The notes: generated from the sequence alone by a model not told the origin. A DNA stretch of 64,000 bases from Phytopythium helicoides (GCA_024867545.1 JANFNE010000028.1:558001-622000), one strand, 5' to 3'; positions 9,595 to 23,400 are shown, counted from the first letter of the stretch. Numbers and translations are program-made.

Positions 9595-11514
9595 TCACAT
9601 GTACCGCGAGGGCGGTGCTGGCGCCGGCTGAATTCGCTCGCCATCTCCCTGGACCTCCTGGCCACCATTATTGTTGTGGGATCCATTTCCACACAGCTCC
9701 TGCAGCAGGCGAAGTTGCTTCTCGGCCCTTTCGCGCTGCAGAGCCGCCGTTTTCTCGTGCACCTTGTCAAGAAGGTATCGGAACGCGACGACGAACCAGT
9801 CTCGCTGGGCCTCGCTGGCCACTTCAATGTCGAGCGACCGAACGCGCGTGACAAGCGAGAAGCAGCGCGAGGCAAACGAGTCAGCCCGCGTGACTCTGCC
9901 CGACGAAATTGCTCTCGCAAACACTGGCGTCTCAAGCCCAACAGCGATGGCGCGGATCTCGTCGAGCTGGATGGCGTCATTGCTGCGGCCCAGCCACGAG
10001 ATCTCGCCAAAGCGGTTCACGAGCAGCCTGGTCTTGTGTGGGCGGCCCTTGCGGCCGTGCTTGAGCACCTCAATGCCTTCCATGCGCTTCATGATGGCGA
10101 GCTCCGCCTGCTGCGCGACTCGCCTCTCATGCTCTCGCGCCAGCTGCACGAGGAACGTGAGGCTGCGAACGAGCCACTCCCGCTCCTCTGCGTTCTTGGC
10201 CTTGAGGTCAAGCGTGCGAACCCTCGTGACGACCGACAGCGTGCAGGCCCTCGAGTCGGGGTCGCTGCCGAGCGTGCCCTTGTAGACCGCCCTGGCCAGC
10301 ACGTCCGTGGTGACACCCTCGCGAATGTGCAGCACGGAGGCCAGCGGAATGCCGCGGGACTTGGACGGAGCCGGATGTGCGCTGCGGCCAGTGACGGCGC
10401 CGGCAATGGCGCTGGTGCGCCTCTGCTTGGGTGTCCACCGCAGTGTCTCTCCGTTCTCGACCGACAGGTGCGTGACGTGGGGCTTGCCCTTGCGGCCGAA
10501 CTTGAGCACGCCCCTGGCGCCCGTGATGCACTCGACGGCCACTCTGTACTCGGTCATCTTCTTGGTCATGCGCTGCTCGAGCTGCGCCTGCCTCGCGCGG
10601 CGTCCGTCCACCTCGCTGGCCACGGCCGCGCAGACTGCGAACCGCACTGACACGCAGGCCCTGGCGTCCATCCTGCCGGCTCGGAAGGCTCTCCTGGCGA
10701 GCACGAGGAAGTAGGCGCCCCACTTGGTGGCTCGGATGGCGAACACGAGCTCTCGCTCGAGCGTCCTGGCGGCCCGCAGCCCCGCGCGAGCGGATCGAGG
10801 CGTGCAGCACGCTCGCGGGTCCGGGGCGAGGTCCGCAGGCCCCACGAGCTGCCCGGCGGCCTCGTGGGTCAGCAGCTCGTCCACAGGCTCGTACGACGGC
10901 GCGATGACCACCGCGAGCTCCTCCTCGAGGCGGCGCGCCGTCCACCACGCGTCCATCTCGTCCTCGAGCATGGGGACGCCGCGGTCCGCACCGTCCACAC
11001 CTGCATCCGCGGTCTGCGGACCGAGGCCGCTGCTACTGCTGCTCGTGCTGTCGCTGCTGTCGCTGCGCTGAGAGCGCCGCAGGTCGCGCGCGGGGAGCAC
11101 GAAGACGGTGCCGTTGCCGCCGCTGCTGGCGCGGAGCAGCGCGCCGCGCGGAGGGAGGCGCCGGGGCCGCCGCGCGCCTGGCGTCGTGTGGCGGAAGCGC
11201 AGCCGCTCGTCCTCGTCCGCGTCCTCGTCCGCGTCCACGTCCACGTGGTCCACTGTGAGGACGGGGAGCGCGGACGCGCGCGACGAGCTGCGGCGCGGGA
11301 AGACGCCCGCGACCGGCGCGGACGACGGCGTGGACAGGTGGACGGGCGCGGCCGCGCTGTGGACGGGCGCGGCCACCGGCGGCAGCTCGAACTGCGCCGC
11401 GGTCGGCGGCTTGGCGTCCGCTGGCGGCAGCTTCTGGCGCCGCCGGTGGCCGAAGAGCGCGAGCGAAAACTTGGGCTTGGGCGGCGCGGCCACGGCCGCG
11501 GACGGGGACGGCAT
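9595..11514 (-). CDS. Protein with two PH-like domains
   Basis: Single-exon ORF of 639 codons. The N-terminal third is Pro/Ala/Ser-rich and probably disordered. Two similar modules follow at about residues 335-450 and 480-600, each starting with a GVLKFGRKGKPH or EVLKHGRKGRPH strand, then a W-containing strand, an I-x-x-I/IRAIAVG step, CxLSVVTRVRTLDL or CFSLVTRVRSLDIE, and an amphipathic C-terminal helix. This is the layout of PLC-type PH domains, which bind phosphoinositides or proteins at membranes. No enzymatic domain is present. The gene is GC-rich (strong third-position G/C), unlike the ARM/ANK genes. The 3' region overlaps no other gene. Confidence 0.8.
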   Translation of the reverse strand: MPSPSAAVAAPPKPKFSLALFGHRRRQKLPPADAKPPTAAQFELPPVAAPVHSAAAPVHLSTPSSAPVAGVFPRRSSSRASALPVLTVDHVDVDADEDADEDERLRFRHTTPGARRPRRLPPRGALLRASSGGNGTVFVLPARDLRRSQRSDSSDSTSSSSSGLGPQTADAGVDGADRGVPMLEDEMDAWWTARRLEEELAVVIAPSYEPVDELLTHEAAGQLVGPADLAPDPRACCTPRSARAGLRAARTLERELVFAIRATKWGAYFLVLARRAFRAGRMDARACVSVRFAVCAAVASEVDGRRARQAQLEQRMTKKMTEYRVAVECITGARGVLKFGRKGKPHVTHLSVENGETLRWTPKQRRTSAIAGAVTGRSAHPAPSKSRGIPLASVLHIREGVTTDVLARAVYKGTLGSDPDSRACTLSVVTRVRTLDLKAKNAEEREWLVRSLTFLVQLAREHERRVAQQAELAIMKRMEGIEVLKHGRKGRPHKTRLLVNRFGEISWLGRSNDAIQLDEIRAIAVGLETPVFARAISSGRVTRADSFASRCFSLVTRVRSLDIEVASEAQRDWFVVAFRYLLDKVHEKTAALQRERAEKQLRLLQELCGNGSHNNNGGQEVQGDGERIQPAPAPPSRYM

Positions 11515-12098
11515 GGCGGCGGCCGGCGGCTTGGGGTCTGCCCGGAGCTGCGGACGGCCGCGCGGACGCCGGTCGGTCGGGCCGTCGGTAGAAGCTCGCG
11601 AGGGCCGGGGATAATTTGAACTAGCCCCATGCAGCCGCCCGGCCGCCGGCTATAGCTGGAACATTCCACCATGCCGCCTTCTCCTGCGCTGACCACACGA
11701 CCGGACGGGCCACATACAAATCGCTATATGTTGTGGCCGGGACGGTGGGACCGATAGGGAACCCAAGTGGGACGGAGACTGCTGAACTTGACGCCGAGCC
11801 AACGGGCGCGAGCGAACCTCTTGCGCTTATTATAGCCGCCGGACGGCTCCGGATGGTAAATTACGCCCGCGGTTCCGCAGCAGATGGTGGGAGATACGAG
11901 GTTCCTATACTAATCAGAACACATGATGCGGACCACAGCCCTGACACATCCGTAAACTACCGGACACGGTGGACAGCCGTGGCACCAGCTTGAAGCGCTC
12001 CGGACGCATGTCACCGACCAGCCCACGCGCCGTCCACACGTGCGCCCGCCGCCTGCCGCGGGCCCAGTGGCTTCGTCCGCGCGTCCAACGGCGCACGC
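11515..12098. other. Intergenic region, 5' of the PH gene and 3' of the M8 gene
   Basis: About 580 bp without a supported gene. It must hold the promoter of the PH-domain gene (reading left) and the terminator of the metallopeptidase gene. Small ORFs here have no recognisable domain and lie in GC-rich sequence where chance ORFs are common. Confidence 0.5.
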
Positions 12099-15000
12099 TC
12101 ACGTCGAGATGCGCCTTGGGGCCGCGGCCATGAGCCCCATCTCGATCGCGGCCCCGTCCACGGCGTCCGCAGTGGCGTCCACACCCGCGTCCACACCCGC
12201 GTCCACACCCGCGTCCACGACTGCGGACAGCGGGGCCAGCGCCATGGCCCGCGGCTTGAGCCCGAAGTGCTGCGCGGCCAGCGCGTCCCGGTGCTCGGGC
12301 GCGCGCGCCACGCGCCATAGGCAGAAGCAGAGCGCGAGCGCGAGCGCGGAGACGCCCACGGCCAGCGTGGCCAGCCCCAGCGGCGAGTGGACGAGCCACG
12401 CGAACGTCTCGGCTGTGAACGAGCGGTCCGACAGCAGAGTGGACGCCGTGGACGAGGCCGGCAGCGCGAACGGCGCGGCCACGAGGCGGAAGGACGCGGC
12501 TGCAGCGCCCAGGCGGCGGCCGACGCCAGCCGAGAGCGTTGTGGACGAAGACGACAGCTCCGAGTAGACCACAACCCAGAAGTGGCCCGAGAGCGAGCCG
12601 GACGTCAACTGCAGCGCGTCCCCGGCCCCGTTCGAGATGTAGGAGAAGTCAGACACGCTGCGGGGCATGAACTCGCTCACATACACATTGGGGACGGCTG
12701 CGGACGCGTCGGAACTCTCGACCGACAGCTTGAGGCCCACGCCGGCTCGCAGAGGCTCGGGTACGCGAAAAACGCGAATCTGGCCGCGCGACAGCGAGAA
12801 TGAGGTGCTTGTGCACGACGAGCAGAGCAGCGAGATGCTGCCTAGCGCCGTCCACAGCTGAGACGCGTCGAACGACGTCGGCGAGCCGCACCGGAGGCCA
12901 GACCACCCCGTGCTGCAGGTGCAGCTCGGCAGAACAGCGCCTGAGTCATCTGGGTCCTGGATGAGAGCACATGTTCCCCGTCCTAAACATGTGCTGCCCT
13001 CGGTTGCAGACGACGACGAGCCACTGGCGAGGCAGGTTGTAGCGGACGGGTACGCAGCCGAGAGGGACGAGAAGAGAGTCACACGCAAGGAGTAGATGAG
13101 AGCGGCGCCTGCAGTCGCTCGGTTGTGCACAGCGAGCTTGTAGCAGTGCTTGTGATTGGTAGAGAAGGAGCAGGCAGCCGACTCGATGGCGAGTGGCACG
13201 ACTTGCGTCCTGCTACGAGTTTGTACGCCTTCAAAATCTTGCAATGCGTCCGAATACAGCGTTGGGAAGTCGCTGTCGCTCGGAGACCGGACGAGTAGAA
13301 GCGGTCGGGCAGGTGTCGGGATGTCAAGGCGGTTGGCAATCACAAGCTCGATTTGTGCCATCCGTGCAGTAGTCTCCTCTATGTCGAACGAAAAATAGTC
13401 CCAGCCGCCAATGCCCAGCGTAGAGTTGCTCGTGTTGAGCGCTGCATATGACGCCCATGAGGAAGACGACGGCGACGCTAGCGAAAGCCGAGACACATTG
13501 AGCGCGCAGAACTTGCCGGCAAAGGTGTTTGGGCAGGCACATATGTCTGACGCGAGTGCATTGCAGACTCCGCCGTTCTCACAAATGCCGAAGGGATTTT
13601 CTTTGCTGGTAGTACTGCTGCTGCCACTGCTGCTTGTGCTCCCACTGCAGCTCTCTGTTGCATTGACGACGAGGTCGTACCCGAGTGATGCACGGCCGTA
13701 CGGACTGTTGTACACGCCAATGTAATACAAGCCGGAGCTGAGCGTGGAGGAAGCGCGACTGAGCACCACTTTTCGCGTTGACTTGCCTGCTGTCCAACTC
13801 GCCGTGTCCGTATACTGCACAGACAATGACGACGCACTGGTGGCCGATGTGCCATCCACAGCCGTGGTCGGGAGTTTTTCCTTTCTCACAAACAGCATGG
13901 CGTCGGCCTCGAGCGTCTTGGTTTCCAGAGTGGCTACCAACACCTCCCATTCATCTTTGACCTCCAATGTGAACAACGCCCACGCGCCGATATCGACGTA
14001 CAGATCAAGTAGATCAGATGATACCACAAAAGGCTCCGTGTAGTGTCGAAGATAGGCTACCGACGGGACAAGCTCCTTGCAAAGCTCTTGGTCTCGCGTA
14101 GTTGGGTTTGCGAAGTAGTAGGCAGCATCACACGTGCAAGTCGGATCGCTCTGACTCGTCGAGTTCACTTGGCAAACCCCGTTTCCGTAGCACTCGGACG
14201 TATTGCGCAGTGACCCGATTGCAATCCCCGAAAGCGAAGCATCAGTTGTTGATGCCCACCCACCTGCAGCACATGTGCCAAGATCCTCACAGTCAGGACC
14301 ACACTTTGGCACACTGCAGTCGTCTCCGCTCCAGTAGCGATCACAGCTGCAGACGCCAGCGAAGAACTAGGAAAAGACAACAAACACGTAGAGTTAGCAA
14401 CGGGTCACAAGTGATGCTGACGTCACTGATGGCTCACCAGTCCACACGTTCCGTGGTCAGAGCAAGTCACACCTTTGCACTTGTCAGTCTCGACAGTCAG
14501 CGAGTACGAGCCACCGACAAAGCCTAGTACGGACACGTAGAAGTAACCAGGCGTACTCTGAACGAACGCGGTCGTTGCACGCGCGCAGTATCGTAGCGGA
14601 TCGCTAGTGCTCCTTGGGAACACTCCCAGTGTTCCACAAAGCTGAATTGCGTCAGTCTCTCCGGCGTCACGAGTGCTGGCGAAGCGAATGGCTGAAGATG
14701 TCAGCGAAGTCGGGTACGCGTCCTCAAACGATCCGTAGATATCCACATCCACGTCGTCAGTGTCTCCGGTCAGCGCGAACGTGACGTCGTACGTGCTCGA
14801 ATTGAGGTAAACCTTGAAGAATGTGTATTCCTTGTCAGCGACAGTCGCGCTAGTGCTCTCTGTGTCGTCGGCCGCGATTGGAAGCTGCAGCTCCGTCGCA
14901 GAAGGAGACCCGGATGTTCCACAGGCAATACCAGAGTACCCGGACGCACATGCGCACGCCCCAGTGAGGCAGTCGCACGTGCCATGAGCCCCGCTGCACG

Positions 15001-17227
15001 ACGAGGTGTCGTCAGTAGAACAGCCTGGAACACACTGGCATGCTGTGCCGCTGTATCCATCTGCGCACGTGCACGTTCCAGAGTCCCGGTCGCACGAACC
15101 ATGACCCGAGCACTCGCTTCTGTTTTTACTTGCTGTGAGCACTGGGCACACGAGCTCTGAACAACTGAGACCTGTGTATGCACTCTTGCATGCACAAGTT
15201 CCTGTGGATCGGTCGCACGAGCCTCTGCCAGACTTCGCTCCACATTCATCCAAGCCTCCGTCGCTTTTGGTCATCTCTGGGCACGTTTTCGAGCTGCAGT
15301 TGTCTCCAGTGTAGCCTGGCAAGCACTGGCACTTACCAGTCGAGAGTAAGACCCCTGCACCTGAGCATTTGTTCTGCATCATCTGACATAGTCGAGCTCC
15401 AGTCGTCGGACATTGGAGTTTGCCTCGAAGGCCACCCACCGTCACTTCGCCGCCTGCTAGCGGGCAACTTACAGTTTGTCCTCCAATTGAGAGCATCAAG
15501 CTGGACGCTGTGCACCCCAATACCTGGTAACAAGTTGGTCGAAGGCTTGCAGAGCTCGATCCTTTCCGGCTCAAACTAGACATAAAGCACTTGCTTGACG
15601 AGTCAGCGACTTCAAGCCAGTTGTCTGCATCAATATTGGTTGGACTCCGCCCAATGTTACGGCAATCCCCATTGCTATATGCGCGGTAAAACGGACAATA
15701 ATCGGCGTAGGTATCCCTCCCGCCTAGAGTTGGGTCTTGAAAGTACTGGAATCCCGCCGGAATACTTGCACTGTATTGCGCAATGTTGCAGTATCCCTTG
15801 GCATTGTTATCAGCTGTGCATGCGTCTTCCTCGGCATCGCTGCAAATATAGCGGGAGCTCCAAGTCGAGCATCGAGACCGCGCCACTCCGCAGCCTTCGA
15901 GATAGCCCCATGCAAGCGTTTCAGCGGAAGAGAAATTAACTTGATACCAGCCACTATCTTCGAAGAGGGCAAGGGTCAGCGCCGAGTAGACTGGGTCGTA
16001 CGAACTTGTGGCACTCATGTACTCATTCATTACAACCCGTTTTTCCCAGTGGGAGCTGAAAGCAGCACTTCCCTTGTCTCCGTTCTCAAGCTCCAGCCCT
16101 GCATCACTCCAATCATAGCAGTTGAATTGCTTCTTGACTTGCTTGACCACGGATGGAGTGATGATCTTGCTAACGACTACATTTGATGAAGTCGTTGTCT
16201 GCGAGACGACATTTGAGTACCCCCACTTGGCACCGTTGAAGGGCTGTCTAAAATCTGTGAACCTTCCTTTCGAGAAAACGAGCGCATGCGTCATTTCATG
16301 CAGAGCAGTACCAATTTGCTCGTCTCGACCAGTAGAGCTAGTTGGGTCTAGGCGTGCTGGGCCAAAGTTCGCATGACCGGAAATCGGTCGACCGTATTGA
16401 TCAATGTTGCACGGAAGAGCCCATGCGATGGTAGACCCTGTTGTCGGACGTGCTGTGACGTGCAGCAAATAGTCTGCATTTGCGACGCCTTCGGTCTTGT
16501 ATGCTGAAGGAACAGACTGAGCACAGCAAGCCCACACATCTGATGACCCACACGAAATGCCTGCGACGATCAGGTTTCCCATGACCCGCTGTACAGACAG
16601 TGTGGAACCAAATCGGTTCGAGATAGCTTTGAGCAGCACCGACACGATGAACTCCTTTTTTGACGACGTGAGCAAATCATCTGCTGAGCAAGTGTAAGAT
16701 TGTGAGCCGTCCACTGTCACCGTCTCTCCTGGTGTTGTGCACATGTACCCGGGGTCTCTGCACGCAACAAAAGCAAATAAGTATGTGCGAGTATCGCAAG
16801 TCAAGTACCGATACAGAGCGTACGAAGTCAGCTTGGACAGGTCAAAAGTGATACGGAGAGGCTGAAACGAAGCTTGCACTGACGATTGCACTACAAGCTT
16901 GCGTTGCGGCGTTGAAGCTGCCTTTGTTGCGCCGATATTATTGAGAAAATCGTCCACTATCAAGCTTTGCGCATAACTGTCAATGTGTGGAGCAAGCCTC
17001 TGGTGTACCACAAGTGATCTGGCATCTACAGTTGCTGCAAACTCGTCCAGCTTTTCATCGTGGATACAGTTGTGGTGGTGTCGATGCAGTGAATGCGGTT
17101 GAGGTTGTACGAGCGCGCCTTCAACATCGAGGATAGCAGTGATACTCTCGGTTGCTGTGGTAGAGTGCGCACTACGCCCACATCGAGATACCAAGAGGAG
17201 CCATAGAACTGACACGAATCGCACCAT
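12099..17227 (-). CDS. Leishmanolysin-like (M8) metallopeptidase with EGF-like repeats, membrane-anchored
   Basis: Exons 17227-14438 and 14366-12099 join in phase 0 across a 71-nt GT-AG intron (about 1685 residues). The ATG at 17227 was chosen because it starts a clean signal peptide (MVRFVSVLWLLLVSRC). The zinc site HEMTH is near residue 315, with the downstream SHWEKR histidine and NEYMSA Met-turn typical of family M8 (GP63). At least four EGF-like modules follow (e.g. CACKSAYTGLSC, CTCADGYSGTAC), then Ser/Thr-rich beta domains resembling pre-peptidase C-terminal domains, more EGF-like cysteines, and a membrane segment (LGLATLAVGVSALALALCF) before a short cytosolic tail. The tail includes a VDAG repeat from a 12-bp tandem repeat. 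Expected role: cell-surface zinc protease, perhaps in adhesion or host contact. Confidence 0.9.
12177..12222 (-). repeat. 12-bp tandem repeat coding VDAG units
   Basis: Three to four head-to-tail copies of a unit reading ACACCCGCGTCC on the plus strand. On the minus strand they encode VDAGVDAGVDAG in the cytosolic tail of the M8 peptidase. The period is in frame, so copy number can vary without breaking the protein. Confidence 0.85.
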
Positions 17228-17490
17228 CGGTGGATAAGCTAAACACCGATGTGAAAGAAGACCAAATAACCCCCTTGTAAACTGGCACCCCGGTGGCTTT
17301 TCCAGGCAGATTTTAAAACGACGCAGACTTAGTAACGCCCACGGCAACGGCTTGATATGACTGTTGCAAGTTGCACTTGCATTTGAGTCCAGCTTTCGAT
17401 TTGAGTCTAGCTTTCGAGCAAATATCATCACACCGAACTCAACTACTTGAACAGCATGGCAAAGATCATTTCAACCGCTATTATACTATG
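17228..17490. other. Spacer between the M8 gene start and the BEACH gene end
   Basis: About 260 bp, both neighbours on the minus strand. An imperfect tandem repeat of TTTGAGTCCAGCTTTCGA / TTTGAGTCTAGCTTTCGA lies at about 17383-17420. No gene is seen. Confidence 0.5.
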
Positions 17491-20400
17491 TCAAAGGATG
17501 TTAACGCTAACACTATCATCAACCCACCGGATGCAGTTGCCATCTGCATCTCCTGAGAGAAGCTGACGTTGGTCAAGGCCCACACTTAAAGCTGTCACAC
17601 TAACTCGGTGGTCCATCAATAACTTCATCACAAAAAGCTGGCAGGACGGCAACACCTTCAGGGTTGCTGCCTTGTACCCCGTGCTTCTTGCCGACGGTCG
17701 ACGGCTAGCCGGGGAACCCATTTGTGGGCAAGCCGAGACGTCTGCCCTTCCAACCCGGACGGGATTTCGGTTGCTTGCAGCCTTTTGGTCGTCGACGATA
17801 TCTGATGGGTACATTTGCCCCCAGAGCGCGATTGTTCCATTTGAATGACCTGTGACTGCAACAACACCAGGTTGCCAGCTCTCGCAACGAGTCGACACTA
17901 AGCTTGTCTAGTAATATCGATGGCACCAAAGCTTGTTAGCGACGAGTATAAAGAGTGGCATGATATGCACGTACAATTGCCGATAGCCCAAGTGCCTGGA
18001 CCGATGAAACAGCTGCAAGGAGATCCCCATTGATACTCCACGCGCGCAACTCAACGACAGAAGCCGTCAAGATGTTGCCACTCGCACCATTAATCGCCAC
18101 TTTGTCCACAGGGTGAACATGGCCTGAAAGTTCGCGCAAAAAGGCGCGCGTGCGCAAATCCCATACAATCGCTCCGCAGTCTGCAGACCCACTGACGACC
18201 ACATTGAAATCCTAGATAGCCAACATATCAGCTCCACCGACTCATACGGCACATTTGCAACCATGAGGCCTACCTTGTTGATTGCCACACTCACTACTTG
18301 ATCTTCGTGCCCAACAAGCTTGGCAAGTTGCTTGAAAACTCGCTGTGTGGCACCACCAGCACCACCATTGGTTTTGCTGCTCTCCAAAATATTGACTGTT
18401 GCATCTTCACCCCCAGTTACAATGACGGTGCCATCATCAGAAATAGCTGTACAGTTCACACGGTAGAAATGGGCGCCTTCAATGACCCCAATAACTTTGT
18501 TGGCCTCGCGATATCTCGCTGATGTTTGGTGTACGCGTAACTTGATAGTCCCGTCCCCCACTACACCAGCTGATGCATTTGGTGTGCCCCAATCGACATA
18601 CTTGCTAAATCTTGGTGGTACAAACCGACAACCTTGCCCTCTGCAATGAAATTTGTCATTGATGAGCACCATGTCGCCAACAGGACCGTCAATCACTTTT
18701 GCTGCCATCACTTTCTTGAGGAACACGTAGTCTTTTCCGACCGATACTAGAGGTGGAGCGAGTGGGATGTGCCATTTCACAAAGGCTTCCACACTACTAA
18801 GTGAGTTACCTGTTGAGCTTGTAGGCGCGCTTGCTGCTGAGTTTGAATCCGGACTTTCTGGAGATGCCTGTACAGGAGGAGAAGACATTCCGGGATTGAT
18901 GCCTAAGCCAACACTAGGCACAGGTGGTATTGTAGATCCTGAGAGAGTTGGTACTTTTCTCGCTGGATGTGGGCTTGTAAATATACGTGATGGCGTCTGC
19001 CCAAAGTTTTCGATCTGCGCGAGTGTTGCTGCTCGCATCACAGGATCTGTAATTGAATCGATGTCGACTGTACCTTCGTATGTGATGGGCATAAACACAT
19101 TGAGCGCGGCTAGAGCAGCTTGGCCTGTTTGCTTTACTCCAAACACCAGATCAATCCACTCGTGCAAGTGCTCGGACACAAACTTGGATTCGAGAGCCTG
19201 TCGATGCACTCGTACAAATTCTCGTGCATCTCCGTGAGCCCATGTTGGAAGTTTGACGTGGTCGACAACTTCCCCACTCTGTGTGGTCCCCAGTTCGTAT
19301 GCGTTCGCATTGTACAGAAATTCTGGTAAGAAGTAGAATTCTGGAATTAGCTCACGCACGTCTTGTAGATTTTCGCGTGACGCGGAGTCCCACGATGCAG
19401 GTATGCTTCGGAAGAGTCGGTCGGCATGATCAAACTCACCTCCTTGGAGCTCTCTCGCAAGCTTTGAAAACGGTTCAAGACGAATTAAGTAATTTACAAC
19501 GTATGCTGAGCAAGAGTAATGAGTACCATAATGAAAAGCTGCCATCATGTAGTGGTTGTCGTCACTATTAATAACATCGTGACACATTGCGTTGTAGCGC
19601 TCACGAAACTGTGCTGCTCGATTCTCGTGTAAAGCACCCATCGGCTTCGATAGGTCGCGGAATGACTTTGGATCACTCAAGTCTAGCGTATCACTCGTAT
19701 AGTCTGCGACAACCCAAGGGAACACAGGATACTGGGTCAAGTCATTGAAGGTTCGCCCCGCGAGGGTATTCAAATGTATCAGGTACTCAAAGTTTGATAT
19801 TGTTCCTCGCAACCATCGTTTCGTGAGAGCTTGACGAATACGTTTCGCTGACAGTGATATAGCACTGGAGCGCAATAAGGGCGACCAGAAGATGCTGTTG
19901 ACAATAGGCATCTGAAACACTAGCCTGAGTACTTCCTCGCGCTGTTCATATGACTCAAACTGAACAAAGAAAGTCGACCCAAACGTGTCGAAAAACTCGA
20001 TCCCGACTGGTCGCAGCTGGTACTTCATGCGGCAAAACTGCTTCACATTCGAGTATTTGATACTCCAGTTCTTGGTTGTAGATGGTATAATCGGCGTAGC
20101 CAAACGAAGGCCTGTGATGGAATTGAGTAAGGCGTCTGAATGCTCAACGCTTGAAGGTAACGGCGCAATAGTAAAGGGTTCTGTATCAGCGCTCTTTATC
20201 GGAGAAACAAACGAAGTTCCCCAGTCTGCCAGCGTCATTTTGATTCGATCTTTAGTCCTTTTCTTCTTCGCCGCTTTTCCGGTTGGTGACTTGACCGATG
20301 ACCCAACTGGACCACTTGCTGTAAAGAGAGGAAAAACACCCGCTGCGGTAGCAGAATCTCCAGATGGGATACCGAACTCGCTTTGCGCTGTGTATAACTT

Positions 20401-23400
20401 ACCATACCCACCGATGAAGTAGAATGAAGAACGACCGAGAACAAAGACGCCATCACATTTGGCCATCCCTGCAATATACCCCGCGTTGTAGCAGCGCAAC
20501 GGTGGGTAGTCGTCGCTGCTCAAAAACCGAGCAATACAACCAAATACATAGTCGAGCGAGCTATCGAAGGCAGCCTCGTCGACTTTCACTCCAACTGTTT
20601 GGTTAGCATCCCCCCTCCCTGGTTGGTTACCACTTAGAGCCGGGGCGTTGCCCTCCATGTTTTCGATTTTGGCCGTCACTGTAGTATCAACAGACTTTTC
20701 ATCCCTCTCAATAGGTCCACCTCCAACCATTTCATCGTCTTCCTCAGCGCCGCCGCCAACATGGTCATCTTCGGTTTGTTCAGCTTGACCATCGTCGATG
20801 CCGTTATCTTCGTCGTCAGAAAAGGTTGGGGAAGTAACAGGCTGATCTTCGTTCCCTGCTGTAGAGGGTATTGCGCGAGATGCACAAATTGCATTCTGCA
20901 TGGCCTCAGCGTCTGCTGCATCAAACAGAGTTGGCGGTAATGCATCTGCATTTCCATCTGACCTCAAGATAGTCTGATGAATCGTCTCAACCAGAGAATG
21001 TGAAATACCAAGGCCGTGGCAAGTGTCAGGCGCATCAGTGTCAGTGGATTGAGTTGGTACCAAGAAGAAGTCATACACTGCCGCAGCAACGGCTGACGGT
21101 GAAGTAGAAGCCTCAGTTAGATCTGCAGACAAAAAAAAAACTAAGCGACCTCATAATATGCTGGAATACAATCACTGCAGCAAACCTTTGAAAACGCTGT
21201 GCATTGTATCGAGCTTGCAACGCTGAAGTATTTTCAGAAAGATTACCGAGAGAACAGAAGAAGCCTCAGGAGCAGAATTGCTAGACGTAGTACTCGAATG
21301 CTTTGACGCATGATATTTGAAAAGAAACTCTCGGTACACATCCACGGCTTCGTGGAACTCAGCTGCACGTGCGTAGAGTTTGCCAATCGAGGCTGATGGG
21401 GCGTCGCCGTATTTGACTTCTCGGGTTGCATTGGACTCTGCAGCACTTGAGTCTTGTGCATCCATCTTTGTTGTTTCAAAGTCGTTAGCTACATCAGGGG
21501 ATCAGCATGCCCTGGCTTTGCCAATGCCGCATAATTTCTCATCAACCGAATGCGCATTCGCTGTGGACCCTCTGTAAAATCCAGTCGGTACCGAAATGCG
21601 TTTTGTTGAAAAATGCTGCGCTCGGTGCACATCAAGGTAGACATTCTACACCTGATTCGTCGGAAACCCTTGCTTCAACTTCTTCGTTGTCGTTGTCACT
21701 GAGCCTGACAAAAACGGTGTCCTTGACTTGCGACCAGCCACTAAATTGCCAAATTGATCGTGTGTGTAAAAGTCTTTGGCGGAATTCTTGCCACCTGGTA
21801 AATCCATCGTTCATAGATGCTAACGCCATCTGAGCAATATTGGTGTATTTAAGAATGGCTCGCCTTGACACCAGTTTGTAGCCCACATCAACGTCGTCTA
21901 ACGCCTGGGCAATACTGAATCGGTTTTGAGCACAATTCGCGGTCGAAGTATAGAGCAAAGTCGAGGTTCAGGGTCAGGTCTTTCTGCCTCGCTGTTTGTG
22001 CTGAACCAGCTAAGGCGCCTCCCCCTCCATTGCCACTGCTGCTCGTTACTACCTTACGTATACACAGGCAAGTTGTCAATACGTCCACTAGGTGCTGGTA
22101 AATTGGCTCAGTTCGCACAAGAATAAGTTCTTTCAGTAGATCAAAGTGTTCTGTAAGCCAAAGGTGAAATTGCAGCCAACTTTCCCGACTGAGCTCAACT
22201 TCTGCTGTTGTTGGTTCAGTAGAAACATTTCCACTCTCTAAGCTGTTGCGATGTTGGGGAACTGTTATTTGCAAAAGTCGCTCAAACCCACCATGAAACA
22301 CATCAATCACTTCTTTCTTTGATGCAGTCATATTTTGGAGCAGGGATACGCGAGGCTCAACAATCAGCAGCTCCTTCAGCACACCCATTCGCTGCTGCAT
22401 CACGTGCTGCCAAAGTTTAATGGAAGCATACCGAACACTTTCCGAGTCATCGATGAGCATTACGAAAAGCACAGCAGCAAGCGATAGAATGAAGCTCCGA
22501 TCTGACTCAGAGCCGACACCAAACTCTTTATGACTGTTTGATACGAGCGGATTTCGCATGCGATTCAGCTGAGCAGTAATTCCCCCTGTAGTAGTGGAGA
22601 CAGGGGGACCTTGCCCGAATCCGCCACCAGAGCTGTCATTACCGATTGTACTGGCACCTCCAATACTGGGAACATTATGATGGCTAGAAGAAGTACCGCA
22701 AACGATGACGCCAGAACATTTAGTGTGCTGAAAGAGGAGCTGCTTTGAAGTTGTGAGGCAACTAAGGAGGCGCTCAGAAGGTGTTACCCCTTTATGCGGT
22801 CCATTGAGCTCACTCAGAGCGACCGATTGAGCGCAGTACACAAAAGCACCATAGAAGAACTGTTGATCGTCAACACCAAGCAGCTGGGCTATGAGAGGTT
22901 CTGCGCACATTCGAACTGAACTGAGAAAGAACAGAAGGACGTCCGTGCCAAAACAACTTGCAGATCCACTTGCTCCCGAAATAGGTCCATTGATGCTTTC
23001 TTCCCGAGCAATTCCAGGTCGATGAAAAGAGGCTGATGACGACGGCGACCCTCCCTCGATTCTTGCCTTGCGATCCATCAAACGAGCGAGTCAATGGTTC
23101 TAGACTGTGGTCGCTAGGTGCTCGATCGTGCTTGTCGTCGTCAATTAGATAACGAGCCAAGGCTATTGCCAGCGAGCATATATTTTTCAACGATGTAAGT
23201 GTGCAGTTATCAGCCAGTGCCTTGGTTGTCTTGACAACGTGCACTAAAAGCGCCAACCAACATTTTTGGCCATCTGACAGAGCAAATAGATCGCCACTTT
23301 GCCCAGCGGCGTCATTAAGGCATTCTAGAAGGAACATCATGAATGCAGCGCACTCTTCCTTCTCAAAAAGCAGGCGATTCAGCAGGATGCGTAATAAGTT

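Noticed and set aside
10208..11696. Long GC-rich ORFs in other frames opposite or within the PH gene
   Set aside because: Arg/Ala/Gly-rich translations typical of shadows in high-GC coding DNA; no domain.
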